Origin: Peromyscus leucopus
Lineage: Eukaryota > Chordata > Mammalia > Rodentia > Cricetidae
Reading direction: 5' to 3'
Length of the DNA stretch: 64,000 nt
NCBI RefSeq assembly: GCF_004664715.2
Contig: NC_051065.1
Span: 149,378,826 to 149,442,825 of the forward strand
This document shows, one piece after another, positions 54,781 through 64,000 of this stretch. A program made the translations under genes and the position numbers. Each line of letters starts with the position of its first letter. Position 1 is the stretch's first letter. The notes under the pieces are model-generated. The model worked only from the letters and a program-made list of their open reading frames with translations, searched no databases and was not told the origin of the DNA.

Positions 54781-55962
54781 TGAAACGCAAGTCATTGAAC
54801 CTTGTCCTTTGTAGATGAAGTGAGAGTTACTTTCTGAGGACTGGCTCAGGCTAGAAACCAGCTGGTGTACAATGGCTGCTGCCGTCCTGTGCAGGAACAG
54901 CTTATCTGTGAAGCACGTTCGCCCTCACACAGCCTGTTGTCTGGGACCGTCCTGTGTGCTGTAGCGATGCGTGACAGCTGGCGCAGGTTCAGGAGGTGTT
55001 ATCTCACAGAGTCAGTTTCACTGAGCTGATCCGGTTGACAACCCTCTCCCACGCAGCCATGGTTGGCAGTGAGTGTGGACATGTGCTTTGTGTGGAGACG
55101 GTGAGCAAAACCCAACCATGTAGGTAGTAACCCACACACATCCACTAGTTACCAGGGCAGATGGTCACGTGGTGACCTGGTGCTCGCTGCGGTGCCCCTG
55201 TGTGGTGATGCCTTCGGTTGGCAGCTGGTAGAAAGGACTGCAAGACTGGCCTTAGGGGCTTATGCCTACCCAGAGAGTAATGGAGACGAAAACGCCATGC
55301 AAAGGCTGTGATGGGAGGGGGATGCTGGGGGACAGAGTGACAGCCCCACACAGCAAGCTGCCTTCTGCGGCTTTGCCATCGCGGACTTCCTGCCTGAGCT
55401 GAAGCGGGGAGAGGCTGAGGTTGGTGTTCTCCCCAGCTTTGTCCTTGTGAGACACAGAGCCCAGCCCCAGGAGTGATGATGCCACTTCGTTGACTCTGTT
55501 TCAGTCGGTGTGGCCTGGGATTGGGGAGCTGGCTCACCTCCCTTGGCCAGAAGTGTGTAAACAGAGTCTCAGGATTTTAGTTGTATATTATAAATACAGT
55601 AGAGTGGGGAGCATGCCCTTAAAATACGTCCCCAGGAACCTTGTGCCTGTGTGAGCCTGAGCCGTTTGCCTGCTTGGTTAAGAGGCCCGCATCTGAAGTC
55701 AAGAGCACACTGCCTCTGAAGGTGCTTTACTTGGGTCTGGGTTTAGGTGAATGGCCTGGATATGGCTTTCCAGCCTCTCAGTGAGGCCTAGCTTTCCCCA
55801 GGCACCAACCCCGGGATGACAGTGGCCTGCACTGCACTGTGGAGGTGGGTGGGCCCAGGTGAGTGGACGGACGGTTTTACCCGTGCGCCCTGGGGCGTCT
55901 GAGGTTTGCTTGTTGTCCTCATCGCTTGGGTTCCCACAGAGGGAGGCCAGTGCCCGGCCATG
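54779..55962. other. intron-like sequence, nothing recognised
   Basis: No supportable exon or repeat. Confidence 0.4.
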
Positions 55963-56328
55963 TGTGACAGTTTGGATTTTGAGTGTCACCCCAAGGCACC
56001 CCTGCCCCCACTGTCACAAGGCTTCATCACTGGCTTGAGGCACTATTGGAAGGTGGTGTAACCTGGAGGCAGGGTGTCAGTCCTACTAGTAGGAAAGTAG
56101 GTCACTGGGGGCATGCTGAGTCCCTTTGCTTCCTGGCTGCCATGAGGTAAACGGATTTATGTCATCTCCCTCACACTAACGCCGTGATGGCCTGAAGCAG
56201 CACAGGCCCAGGGATGGGGCCAAGTGAGTGTACCTGCAAACCCTGGAAACCGTGAGCTAAAGAAGTGCTTCCTTCCTTTAGGTCGACTTTCTCAGGTCTT
56301 CTGTCACAGCGAAGGAAGGCTAACGCCA
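55963..56328 (+). mobile_element. solo LTR, MaLR-like
   Basis: A TG...CA-bounded unit of about 366 bp: TGTGACAGTTTGGATTTTG, 'ctattggaaggtggtgtaacc', 'cttcctggctgccatgagg', 'aaaccgtgagctaaag', ending 'gaaggaaggctaacgcca'. This is the standard MaLR LTR layout. No internal sequence. Confidence 0.7.
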
Positions 56329-56562
56329 TGGCAGGGTAAGGAATGGGTAAAATAGGCCCCGCACATAGGAACAGTCACTCCGCTGGATTGCGGGGGGGAA
56401 GGGAGGGTTGCCTCAATTTCCTATGTTTGTATGCAATGTAGGAGAGCGGGATGACGTCACTAACATCTCAGCTGCCTTCCTGTGTGCTGGTGTCCCCAGC
56501 AGGGTCTTCTCTAAACCTGGTGCTCTTGGGAATGCCATGGATAATGCATGGGCTAGAGAATC

Positions 56563-56568
56563 GTGTGC

Positions 56569-56617
<49 letters not shown>

Positions 56618-56655
56618 TGTGTGTACGTGTGTGTGTGTATGTGTGTGAGTGTGTG

Positions 56656-56704
<49 letters not shown>

Positions 56705-56724
56705 ACGTGTGCGCGCATGCGCGC
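56563..56724. repeat. alternating purine-pyrimidine tract (GT)n with GTAC and GCGC
   Basis: An almost uninterrupted alternating tract of about 160 bp, with one GA break at about 56647-56648. It ends in GTACACGTGTGCGCGCATGC. Strong Z-DNA-forming potential. Confidence 0.95.
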
Positions 56725-56904
56725 TTTTCTGCTCCCTGAGCCAGGCTGCAGATGTGAGTGAGTGCAGCTGTGTGGTGTGCCCTGTGCCGCCACATCCACT
56801 CTTAGTTCTTTCAGAATGTCTTTGGAAACTGCTTGTTCCTGGTACCCTAAACCAGGTCTACCAGAATTGGTGCTCAGAATTTGTTAGGTGGTCCCCCCTC
56901 CCTT

Positions 56905-57034
56905 CTTTGGAGACAGAATCTCTCTACGTAGCCCTGGCTGTGCTGAAACTCACTATATAGACCAATTCATAGAGATCCACCTGCCTCTGCCTCCCAAGTG
57001 CTGGAACTAAAGGCGTGCGCCACGACGCCTGGTT
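56905..57034 (-). repeat. B1 SINE
   Basis: Reversed B1 with a small deletion around 'tagaccaattcatagag'. Confidence 0.88.
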
Positions 57035-57877
57035 GATGATGGTATTCCCTTTTTAGCCTTGCCTTCCCGGGGCCGAGGTTCTCATCTGGTCCACCTTCAT
57101 TCCGTGCTCACACCTGCTGGGTTCCATGTTCCTGGGCACATCCTCTTGGCCCGGCTCTGGCCATGCTGCTGTGCCTCCCTGGCTCTGTGGGAACCACTGC
57201 CCTGCCCTCCCCAGCCCAGTGGGAACCACTTCCCTGTCCCTGGCCTGTGTGAGCTGTTCCGTCCTGGCCTCGGGGTCCTGACTCACTTGGCAAGCCATTG
57301 GCGCAGCGCTCAGAAGGATGCTGCTGCTGTGCCGCACGCAGCGCTTAGCTAATCTCCTCCTTGGTTGGGAGTGGTGCCTCACTCGTGTGTGTCGTTTGGG
57401 GCTGTTTTACACTGAGCACGGAGCGGAGGCAAACACACGGTTGACAGACTCGCCACTCGCTCCTGCCGTCAGTGGGGATGGACTTGTGGTTTTGCCTCAT
57501 TTCAAGTTCCTGTCCCTGTCAGTCTTACAAGTCTGTCTCAGTTGGAATGTTCACGAACAGGGTTGTGTGGATCTGAGCGGTGCATCTCTGGGTGACCAGT
57601 GATGCTGGCTCCCTTTGCCCTGTGGAGGATAGTGAGGACCGGCCAGGTTGTGGGTGCAGTAGGGTGGTGTGGTCCGAGCCGCCAGTTCAGAGGTGACTGG
57701 CAGAGCTGAGTGTGGCGAGGGCACAGACCTTCCGGCTTGTTTTCTCCTCCCTGTCTGCTGCTCCTGTTATGTGGAGGCATGCTTGCCTCCTTCGGGAGCA
57801 CCCAGGTGCCCATATGGAGAGGGGAGATTGCAGGAATGGATTGTGTGCTGAGAAGAGGCATTCATTCACCTTTAGAG
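57035..57877. other. intron-like sequence, nothing recognised
   Basis: GC-rich patches; no supportable exon. Confidence 0.4.
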
Positions 57878-57957
57878 CTCTGGCCTCAAACTCAAACATC
57901 TGCCTGCCTCTGCCTCCCTAGTGCTGGGATTAAAGGTGTGAGCTCCCCTGTCTGGCT
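57878..57957 (-). repeat. B1 SINE, truncated
   Basis: Reversed B1 right part with the 'gtgctgggattaaaggtgtgag' block. Confidence 0.85.
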
Positions 57958-58774
57958 AGTTGTCTTGGTTTTAGACAGATGAGGGAGGGATGAGGGATGT
58001 CTCCAGCCATGTAGGGAGACAGGGAAAAAGGGAGTGAGAGGCTGGCTGGGCCTGTTCCACGTGGAGAAGGACCTCAGCCAGGGACGACGGCCCTGCTTAC
58101 CGGGGACTGACCTACTCCCCCGCGCCCTGGGAGTGCCAGGGCTGGCCAGCCCCGGTAGGAAGAGATGCTCGTGTGCAGTTAGTTTGGTCCTTCCTTTCTG
58201 GTACATTCTCACAGCAAGACTGTCAGGGCCATACCTGCCACCCAGTCACACCTCCTGTCCTGTCCCACACAGCCCCTGTCTGCTCCGCCCCCACGCTCTT
58301 CTCACCTTGGCTTCTTCATGCAGTCAGGCCCCTGGGTTTGGCCGAGCTCTGCTCCACCCGCCCACACAGCCACCTTCTGCTGTCTGTATTCTGCCCATGG
58401 CCCTCTGCAGGGAGGTCCTCTGTACTGGATAAAAGCTCACGCATCCCTGGAGCCCTGAGCCCTCCCAGCCTGGCTGCCCTTCTCACCAACCCCCTTACCC
58501 GCGGGGTACACACTGTCCCTTGTCCTGGTGGACCCGTAGCTTGCCTCCTCATGCCTCTGTGTCCCGGCACCACTTTTCTGCCCTCGCCTTGCCCGCCTCC
58601 ACAGCACGCGCGTGCGCACTTCTCGCTAGGTCCTGGCTGTGCTTATGTGCGTCTCAGCTCCCGAGAGCTGAAGCTCCGGGGCGACAGGGCATCCGCTCTT
58701 CTGCCCCGAACACGCGACACCGAGGAGGAGGTGCACAGCAAATGTTCGCCGAGTCCTCTATCGTGTGGTGTGTG
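57958..58774. other. GC-rich intron-like sequence
   Basis: Long open frames reflect C-rich composition rather than a recognised protein. Confidence 0.35.
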
Positions 58775-59035
58775 GTGTGTGCACACGGGGGTGGGTATGT
58801 GGAGGCCAGAGGGGGACGTGGGGCGTTGTGCTCTGGATCTTTCACTGCACCTGGAGCGGGGCTGGTAGCCAGCAAGTCCCCGCAGTCTTTCTGTCTGTGC
58901 CCCTCCACCCCACCCCACCCTGCCCTGTGTGGGGTTGAGGGATGTGTTTGGCTATGCCTAGCTAGAGATTTGAACTTACAACCTCATGCTTGTGTAGCAA
59001 ATGCTCTCTACTGCTGGGCCATCTACCTACCCATT
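58775..59035 (-). repeat. tRNA-derived and ID-like SINE fragments
   Basis: Antisense 'tatgtggaggccagagggggacg' and, further right, 'gatttgaacttacaacctcatgcttgtgtagcaaatgctctctactg'. Confidence 0.55.
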
Positions 59036-59097
59036 AGCGGCTTTTGTCAACTCTGTGTTGATCACATCCTAGGCCCTGGAGCATGTCTGCCTGCGTG

Positions 59098-59098
<1 letters not shown>

Positions 59099-59144
<46 letters not shown>
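59099..59144. repeat. (CA)n microsatellite
   Basis: About 23 uninterrupted CA units. Confidence 0.97.
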
Positions 59145-59146
<2 letters not shown>

Positions 59147-59584
59147 ATATACACTTACACACACAGAGGCACTCACTGTCCAGTGACACCGAGCAGTGTT
59201 GGAGATGGAGGACTGAGGAATGCCGGGAGGAGTAGATTGCAGCAGCAGGCAGGAACAGACTGAAGAGACCCATCCTGCTGGGATGTCCCTTCCACGGCCC
59301 CAGGCCGGAACACACATTTGAACCCGGAGCATCTGCTCACTGCTCTTGTTTTCCTTCTGCTTCTCCAGGAGAGAGCGGAGGAAAGATGGGAGGACGCAGC
59401 TTCCTTGGCTAACCCCGGGCCTTACTCCCTGAGGGCCTCCTACATCCGAATAGTCTCTTCTTTTCATCTCTCTTCAGGTTTTCTCTCCCTTTATTTATCT
59501 TTAGTTTCCTGGTCCGGAAGGATCCTGTTCACACAGTTGCCGGCGTTTATTTCCTTACCCTACCCTCCCAGGGTGATGATAAGG

Positions 59585-59652
59585 TGGTGGGGTGAACTCG
59601 GGGCCTCACACTCTCCAGGCAAGCGCTCTGTCATAGAGCCACGCCCCTGCCT
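59585..59652 (-). repeat. ID-like SINE
   Basis: Antisense 'gggtgaactcggggcctcac' followed by 'caagcgctctgtcatagagccacgcccc'. Confidence 0.65.
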
Positions 59653-60322
59653 TGACCCCTCTGATTCTTTGCTGCCCCTCCTCCGCTAGCAGACGGCGCC
59701 CGCAGGCACGTGCCCCTCGTGTGCCCACCTCGGGGTCAGTCGCGCCTGCTGGCTGCTGTGTGCTTGTGCTGTGGCCCACTCCTCCAGTGCTTGGCCAGAG
59801 GTCCCCTCCGTTTTTGCATTGAAGAAGGGAATGTGTTCCAGCTTCGGCAGAATGTGGGTGAGGCTGAGACTCACTGGAGAAGAGGACAACCGGGCCGAGG
59901 CTCAGCCTTCTTTTCTTTCTTGGGTAATAGCTCCCAGTTACTGCTGTCATGGTCTCTCCTAGGAGTGAGTTCAGCTTGATCTTTGAGAGCATTGCCTCTT
60001 AAGGAACAATGTATGGAGCACATGGCCCGAGACCCTAAAGTCACCCTGGCTGGGTGGAGTCTCAGCTGCCGAGTTCGGGAGGTAGGCCGGAGGAGCTTCC
60101 GGGCTTTTCTGCAGGAGATGGCCGCAGAAGGTAAGCCGAGGCACTGCACCGCACACGGAGTGCCCCTCGCCTAGATGCTTTGGGACCCGAAGTGTCGGGT
60201 TGCCTTATGGTCAGGTGTGGCTGCTGGATCTCCAGCTGTCTTATTTCTGTCTTCCGGGAAAACAGAAGACAGATGTCTGAGTCCATTTTTTGTAATTTGT
60301 AAAGAGTAGAAGTTGAAAATTG

Positions 60323-60439
60323 CCTGGTGGTGGTGCCCAGCCGAGAACCAGGAGTTCAAGGTTAGCTTCTGCTACACAGCAAGATCAAGGCTAGCCTGGG
60401 CTACATGAGACTCCCAACCCCCACAAAAAAGTGTTTTTG

Positions 60440-60468
<29 letters not shown>
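60323..60468 (+). repeat. B1/B4-like SINE fragment followed by poly(T)
   Basis: 'gcctggtggtggtgcccagcc...ctagcctgggctacatgagac' ends at about 60425. A T run of about 31 follows at 60438-60468 in the opposite sense, pointing to a second, separate insertion. Confidence 0.65.
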
Positions 60469-60471
<3 letters not shown>

Positions 60472-61140
60472 TGTTTTAATTTTGGTTCATGTTTCTGGAA
60501 GCCAAGAACCCTAGAAGTGGCATTGGTATTATCTCAGCATCTGGTGACAGCTTCCTGCCCTGTCATAACTATGAAGTCACTAATGCCACCATGGTGACAC
60601 CAAGCTCTTGGGCTTACCTAGCCTCAGTTACCCCCATGATGTCTCTGCCTCAAGGATCATGAGCCTCTGTGTCACAAGTTCAAACCATAGCAGGAAACAG
60701 ATTTCTCTGGGAGATGTGGATGGTTCACATCTTTAAAGGATCTTTCTGGAAGGTACACCTACCCACATCTTCTGTCTCATAGCCAGTATCGATGGAACAG
60801 TCAGTCACGTCAGCCTCAAGGAAGGCTGGGAAACGCCATTTTATAACTGAGCAGGTTGCTGAGCTGGAGTTCTCCTGTAGTGCTTGCTTCCTTGCTGGGG
60901 TTGGAGTGTTGAACATTGTCACTTCCTGCCCCGTGGGAATCCAGTTCTCCTTCCCTGTGTCCTGGGGACCTGGAGAGGACCAAGGCGTAAGGTCAGTGCA
61001 GACCCACTGAGGCTGGCTGGCCTCACCCTTCTCCTTTCTCCTCCTTCCTTGCGAAGGTCAGTTGGAAGCTGTAGGTGAGGTCTTCCTGGCCAGCACTGAC
61101 AGTGTCCCTCTGTCACACAACTGTACTGTGATCTGTGAGA
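60469..61140. other. intron-like sequence, nothing recognised
   Basis: No supportable exon or repeat. Confidence 0.4.
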
Positions 61141-61145
61141 ACAGG

Positions 61146-61504
61146 TGTCTTAGTTAGGCTTTCTGTTGCCATGAAGACACACCATGACCATGACAACTCT
61201 TATAAAGGAGAACATTTCATTGGGGTGGCTCACTTACAGTTCAAAGGTGTAGTCCATTATCATGGTGGGAAACATGGCAGCATGCAGTCAGACATGGTGC
61301 TGGAGAAGGAGCTGAGGGTTCTTACATCTTGACCCACAGGCAACAGGAAGTAGTCTGGGACACTGGACATGTCTTGAGCATATATGAGACCTCAAAGCCC
61401 GCCTCCACAGTGACACACTTCCTCCAAGATCACACCTACTCCAACAAGGCCACACCTCCTAATAGTACCACTCCCTTTAGGGGCCATTTTTTTTCAAATT
61501 ACCA
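61146..61504 (-). repeat. LTR (3' LTR in element sense)
   Basis: 359 bp, aligned along its length with 63486-63848. It was probably identical at insertion; visible differences now include small indels and scattered substitutions. Confidence 0.85.
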
Positions 61505-62229
61505 TATTCCACTCCTTGGCCCCCAAAGACTTGTAGCTATATCATAATGCAAAAGTGCATTCAATCCAACAAGTCCCCATAGTCTTTAACAGTCCCAAAC
61601 TTATTTACAAGTCTAAAGTTCAAAGTCTCTGCTGAGATTCATACAATCCCTTAACTGTAATCCCCTGTAAAATCAAAATCAAAAAGCAGACCACATACTT
61701 CCAATGTATAATGGCACAGGATATACATTACATTCCAAAACACAGGGAAGGGAGTACAGTGAGGAAATACTGGACCAAAGCAAGACCAAAAACCAGCTGG
61801 GCAAACTCCAAACTGCATCTCCATGTCTGATGTCAAAATGCTCTTCAGATCTCCAACTCCATTCAGTTTTGTTGACTGCAACACACTTCTTTCTCTTGGG
61901 CTGGTTCCACTCCCTGTTAGCAGCTCTCCTTGGCAGGTGTTCCATGGCTCTGGCATCTCTAATATCTTAGGGACTCCAAGGCAATCCAGGCTTCAACTCA
62001 CAGCTTCATGCAATGGCCTCTCTACTAGGCCTCCATTCAGGGACATCCCTGACACATGTCTGGCCTCAGGGGCTTTCCTTAGTTGTGGAGGCACATTCCA
62101 TAACCCCTTCCTTCAATCCTTAACTCCAGAACCATGTGGATGAAGTTGCCAAGTTCTGTTGCTTATTGGGTCTAGAACATGGCCCCCTTGTTCAATGACA
62201 TCTTCACCAACTCTGTTTTCAGTGATTAC

Positions 62230-62345
62230 CATCACTGCCTAAGCTTGGCTGTCTTGGAACTCACACCATAGACCAGGCTGGCTTCAAACTCAGAGATCTG
62301 CCTGCCTCTGCCTTCCCAGTGCTGGGATTAAAAGAGTGCACCATT
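62230..62345 (-). repeat. B1 SINE
   Basis: Reversed B1 ('gcttggctgtcttggaactcac...gggattaaaagagtgcacc') immediately before a sense B1. Confidence 0.85.
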
Positions 62346-62490
62346 GCCGGGCAGTGGTGGTGCACGCCTTTAATCCCAGCACTCGGGAGGCAGAACCAGG
62401 CAGATCTCTGTGAGTTCGAGGCCAGCCTGGACTACCAAGTGAGTTCCAGGAAAAGGTGCAAAGCTACACAGAGAAACCCTGTCTCGAAAA

Positions 62491-62510
<20 letters not shown>
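62346..62510 (+). repeat. B1 SINE
   Basis: Full-length sense B1 with a long A tail. With the preceding reversed copy it forms an inverted B1 pair. Confidence 0.93.
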
Positions 62511-62521
<11 letters not shown>

Positions 62522-63092
62522 CAAACAAACAAAAACATCTAGCTCTAAGCTTTTCTTTAATTCCTTTTCACAAGTTAGAAAATTTAGCTGGGTGGGATCT
62601 TGCCCCAAGGTCATCACTCCCTTCATTCCATTTCTTAATCTGTTTATCTCCAGCTCGATTCCACTTCCTGCTGCTCCTTTTCTCTTCAAATTTTACATTT
62701 TCCTGCTCCTTTTCATTATAAATCTATATAAGAGTGACCAGTAATACCCACACAACAGAGTCAATACTAGGCTGTTTTGGGATCTTACCCTGAGGTCACT
62801 ATTCCCTTTAGTCCATTTCTTAATCTATTTATCTCCTGGAACACAGGACTTAGCTCCATTCCACTTCCTGGTGCTCTTTTTCTCCTCAGCTTCCTCCTCC
62901 TTTTCATTATAAATCTATGAGCATGAACACGGGTAACCACACAACAGAGTCAGTACTAGGCTGTTTTGAGATTTCCTCTGCCAATGGAATTAATCCACAT
63001 CTCTTCACTTTAGCCTCCGGCAGATTCTTTGGGCAAAAAGCAGCCACTTTCTTCACCAAAACATCACAAGAATGATCTCTAGACAACACACT

Positions 63093-63285
63093 AAAATTCT
63101 CCTCCTCGCCAGGCGGTGGTGGCGCACGCCTTTAATCCCAGCACTCGGGAGGCAGAACAGGCAGATCTCTGTGAGTTCGAGGCCAGCCTGGGCTACCAAG
63201 TGAGTTCCAGGAAAGGCGCAAAGCTACACAGAGAAACCCAGTCTCGAAAAACCAAAAAAAAAAAAAAAAAAAAATTCTCCTCCTC
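63093..63285 (+). repeat. B1 SINE with perfect 15-bp TSD
   Basis: Full-length sense B1 (63108-63270 with A tail) flanked by identical AAAATTCTCCTCCTC at 63093-63107 and 63271-63285. It inserted into the ERV internal region, so it is younger than that element. Confidence 0.95.
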
Positions 63286-63462
63286 TGAAACCTCTTGAGC
63301 CAGCCCCCCACCCCCACCCCCAGTTCGAATCATTTACAACACCTCTGTCGTCCATGCTCCTACTACCATGGCCCATTAAGCAGTGCCTAAAGCATTTCAC
63401 TGCTTTCCCAGCCCAAAGTACCAAAGTCCAAACAAAAACATGGTCAGGCCTATCACAGCGAT

Positions 63463-63480
63463 ACCCCAGTCCTGGTACCA
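63463..63480 (-). other. primer-binding site, tRNA-Leu-like
   Basis: Minus-strand TGGTACCAGGACTGGGGT begins 6 nt inside the 5' LTR. It fits priming of minus-strand DNA synthesis by a leucine tRNA, the hallmark behind the ERVL name. Confidence 0.7.
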
Positions 63481-63485
63481 ATTTC

Positions 63486-63848
63486 TGTCTTAGTCAGGGT
63501 TTCTATTGCTGTAAAGACACCAGGACAATGTCAGCTCTTATAAAGGAAGACATTTCATTGGGGTGGCTCGATTACAGTTAGAGGTTTAGTCCATTATTGT
63601 CATGGTGGGAAGCATGGCAGCATGCTGGCCGACATGGTGCTGGAAAAGGAGCTGAGAGTTCTTACTTCTTGACCCATAGACAACAGGAAGTGGTCTATTT
63701 CACTGGGCATGGCTTGAGCATATGTGAGACCTCAAAGCCCTCCTCTACAGTGACACACTTCCTCCAACAAGGTCACACCTACTCCAGTGAGCCCACACTG
63801 CCTAATGGTGCCACTCCGTTTGGGGCCCTTTTCCTTCAAACCAGCACA
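63486..63848 (-). repeat. LTR (5' LTR in element sense)
   Basis: 363 bp, begins (plus view) TGTCTTAGTCAGGG and ends CCAGCACA. The sense strand carries a promoter-type TTTATAAG element. Confidence 0.85.
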
Positions 63849-63853
63849 CCAGG

Positions 63854-64000
63854 TACTACTAAAAGCACTGGCGCCCCTCTTCATGCTCCTGTTATTCTGT
63901 TTTGACCATGAACTGTTTCCAGATTTATGACTAAACTGAGATTACTCTTTTCCCTGGACCCTGGGCCTTAGGAAACGTGGGCTGTGCACCTGCTCAGTGA
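63854..64000. other. right edge, nothing recognised
   Basis: No feature supported. Confidence 0.4.

Larger units (their letters stand above)
61146..63848 (-). mobile_element. complete non-autonomous LTR retrotransposon (MaLR/ERVL-like)
   Basis: Two LTRs, 61146-61504 (3' LTR in sense) and 63486-63848 (5' LTR in sense), each TG...CA bounded, enclose a 2-kb internal region. Just inside the 5' LTR, the minus strand at 63480-63463 reads TGGTACCAGGACTGGGGT, close to the complement of the 3' end of tRNA-Leu. Just inside the 3' LTR, the minus strand has a purine-rich segment (AAGGAGTGGAA) suited to a polypurine tract. Flanking 5-mers ACAGG (61141-61145) and CCAGG (63849-63853) fit a 5-bp target duplication with one change. 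The internal region has no gag, pol or env reading frame, as in MaLR elements that depended on proteins in trans. Three B1 copies are nested inside. Confidence 0.85.

Noticed and set aside
56408..56799. Frames of Cys-Val or His-Thr repeats
   Set aside because: They are translations of the GT/CA microsatellite. The same applies to the frames at 2405, 4719, 43391 and 59034.
58173..58868. 231-codon plus-strand frame
   Set aside because: C-rich, low-complexity composition without domains; it runs into a SINE-derived segment and has no convincing splice context.
61505..63485. Possible gag/pol remnants in the LTR element
   Set aside because: No reading frame or recognisable retroviral protein motif was seen on either strand; the region looks non-coding.

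Overview
The window is nuclear DNA of a muroid rodent. It is dense with rodent-only SINEs: 7SL-derived B1, tRNA-derived B2/B3-type, and ID-like copies. It also carries rodent MaLR/ERVL-like LTRs, URR1-like hAT transposons and long CA/TG microsatellites, over a background of old MIR, L1M and hAT relics. The youngest B1 copies carry the 'aggaaaggcgcaaagctacaca' type of 3' half rather than the house-mouse type. Together with an L1 whose 5' UTR is unlike the mouse A, Tf or Gf monomers, this suggests a cricetid (deer mouse, hamster or vole); that assignment is an inference. No prokaryotic gene, tRNA, rRNA or CRISPR array was seen.

Layout. At 0-7.1 kb there is mixed unique DNA, with a strong CTCF-type motif at 265-278 and many B1/ID copies. 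At 7.2-14.3 kb lies one full-length LINE-1 on the minus strand, bounded by a perfect 15-bp target-site duplication. It has an intact 401-codon ORF1, an ORF2 broken by three small indels, and a roughly 1-kb GC-rich repetitive 5' UTR. At 14.3-25 kb there are LTR fragments, SINEs, a Minpp1 processed-pseudogene fragment on the minus strand (18.86-19.5 kb), a B2 copy with a CTCF-type motif and two MaLR-like LTRs. At 25.5-26.25 kb a CpG island looks like a promoter and first exon on the plus strand. Its candidate coding part is only 11 nt (M-K-Q plus two bases) before a consensus splice donor. I could not identify this gene, and everything to its right may be its first intron.

At 26-64 kb I found no convincing further exon. 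The region holds SINEs, MIRs, an ancient hAT relic at 37 kb, a 45/47-bp minisatellite at 40.5 kb, a MaLR-like LTR at 41.2-42.0 kb containing a nested B1 and a 47-bp patch nearly identical to the 37-kb relic, a layered old L1 at 44-45.4 kb, simple repeats, a Z-DNA-prone tract at 56.6 kb, and a complete 2.7-kb non-coding LTR retrotransposon (61.15-63.85 kb, minus strand) with a tRNA-Leu-like primer-binding site.

The only active-looking host gene feature is the 25.6-kb CpG island. The rest is mobile-element history. The most unusual observations are the 47-bp duplicated patch, the L1 5' UTR architecture, the octapeptide expansion in L1 ORF1, and the nearly intact LTR element.
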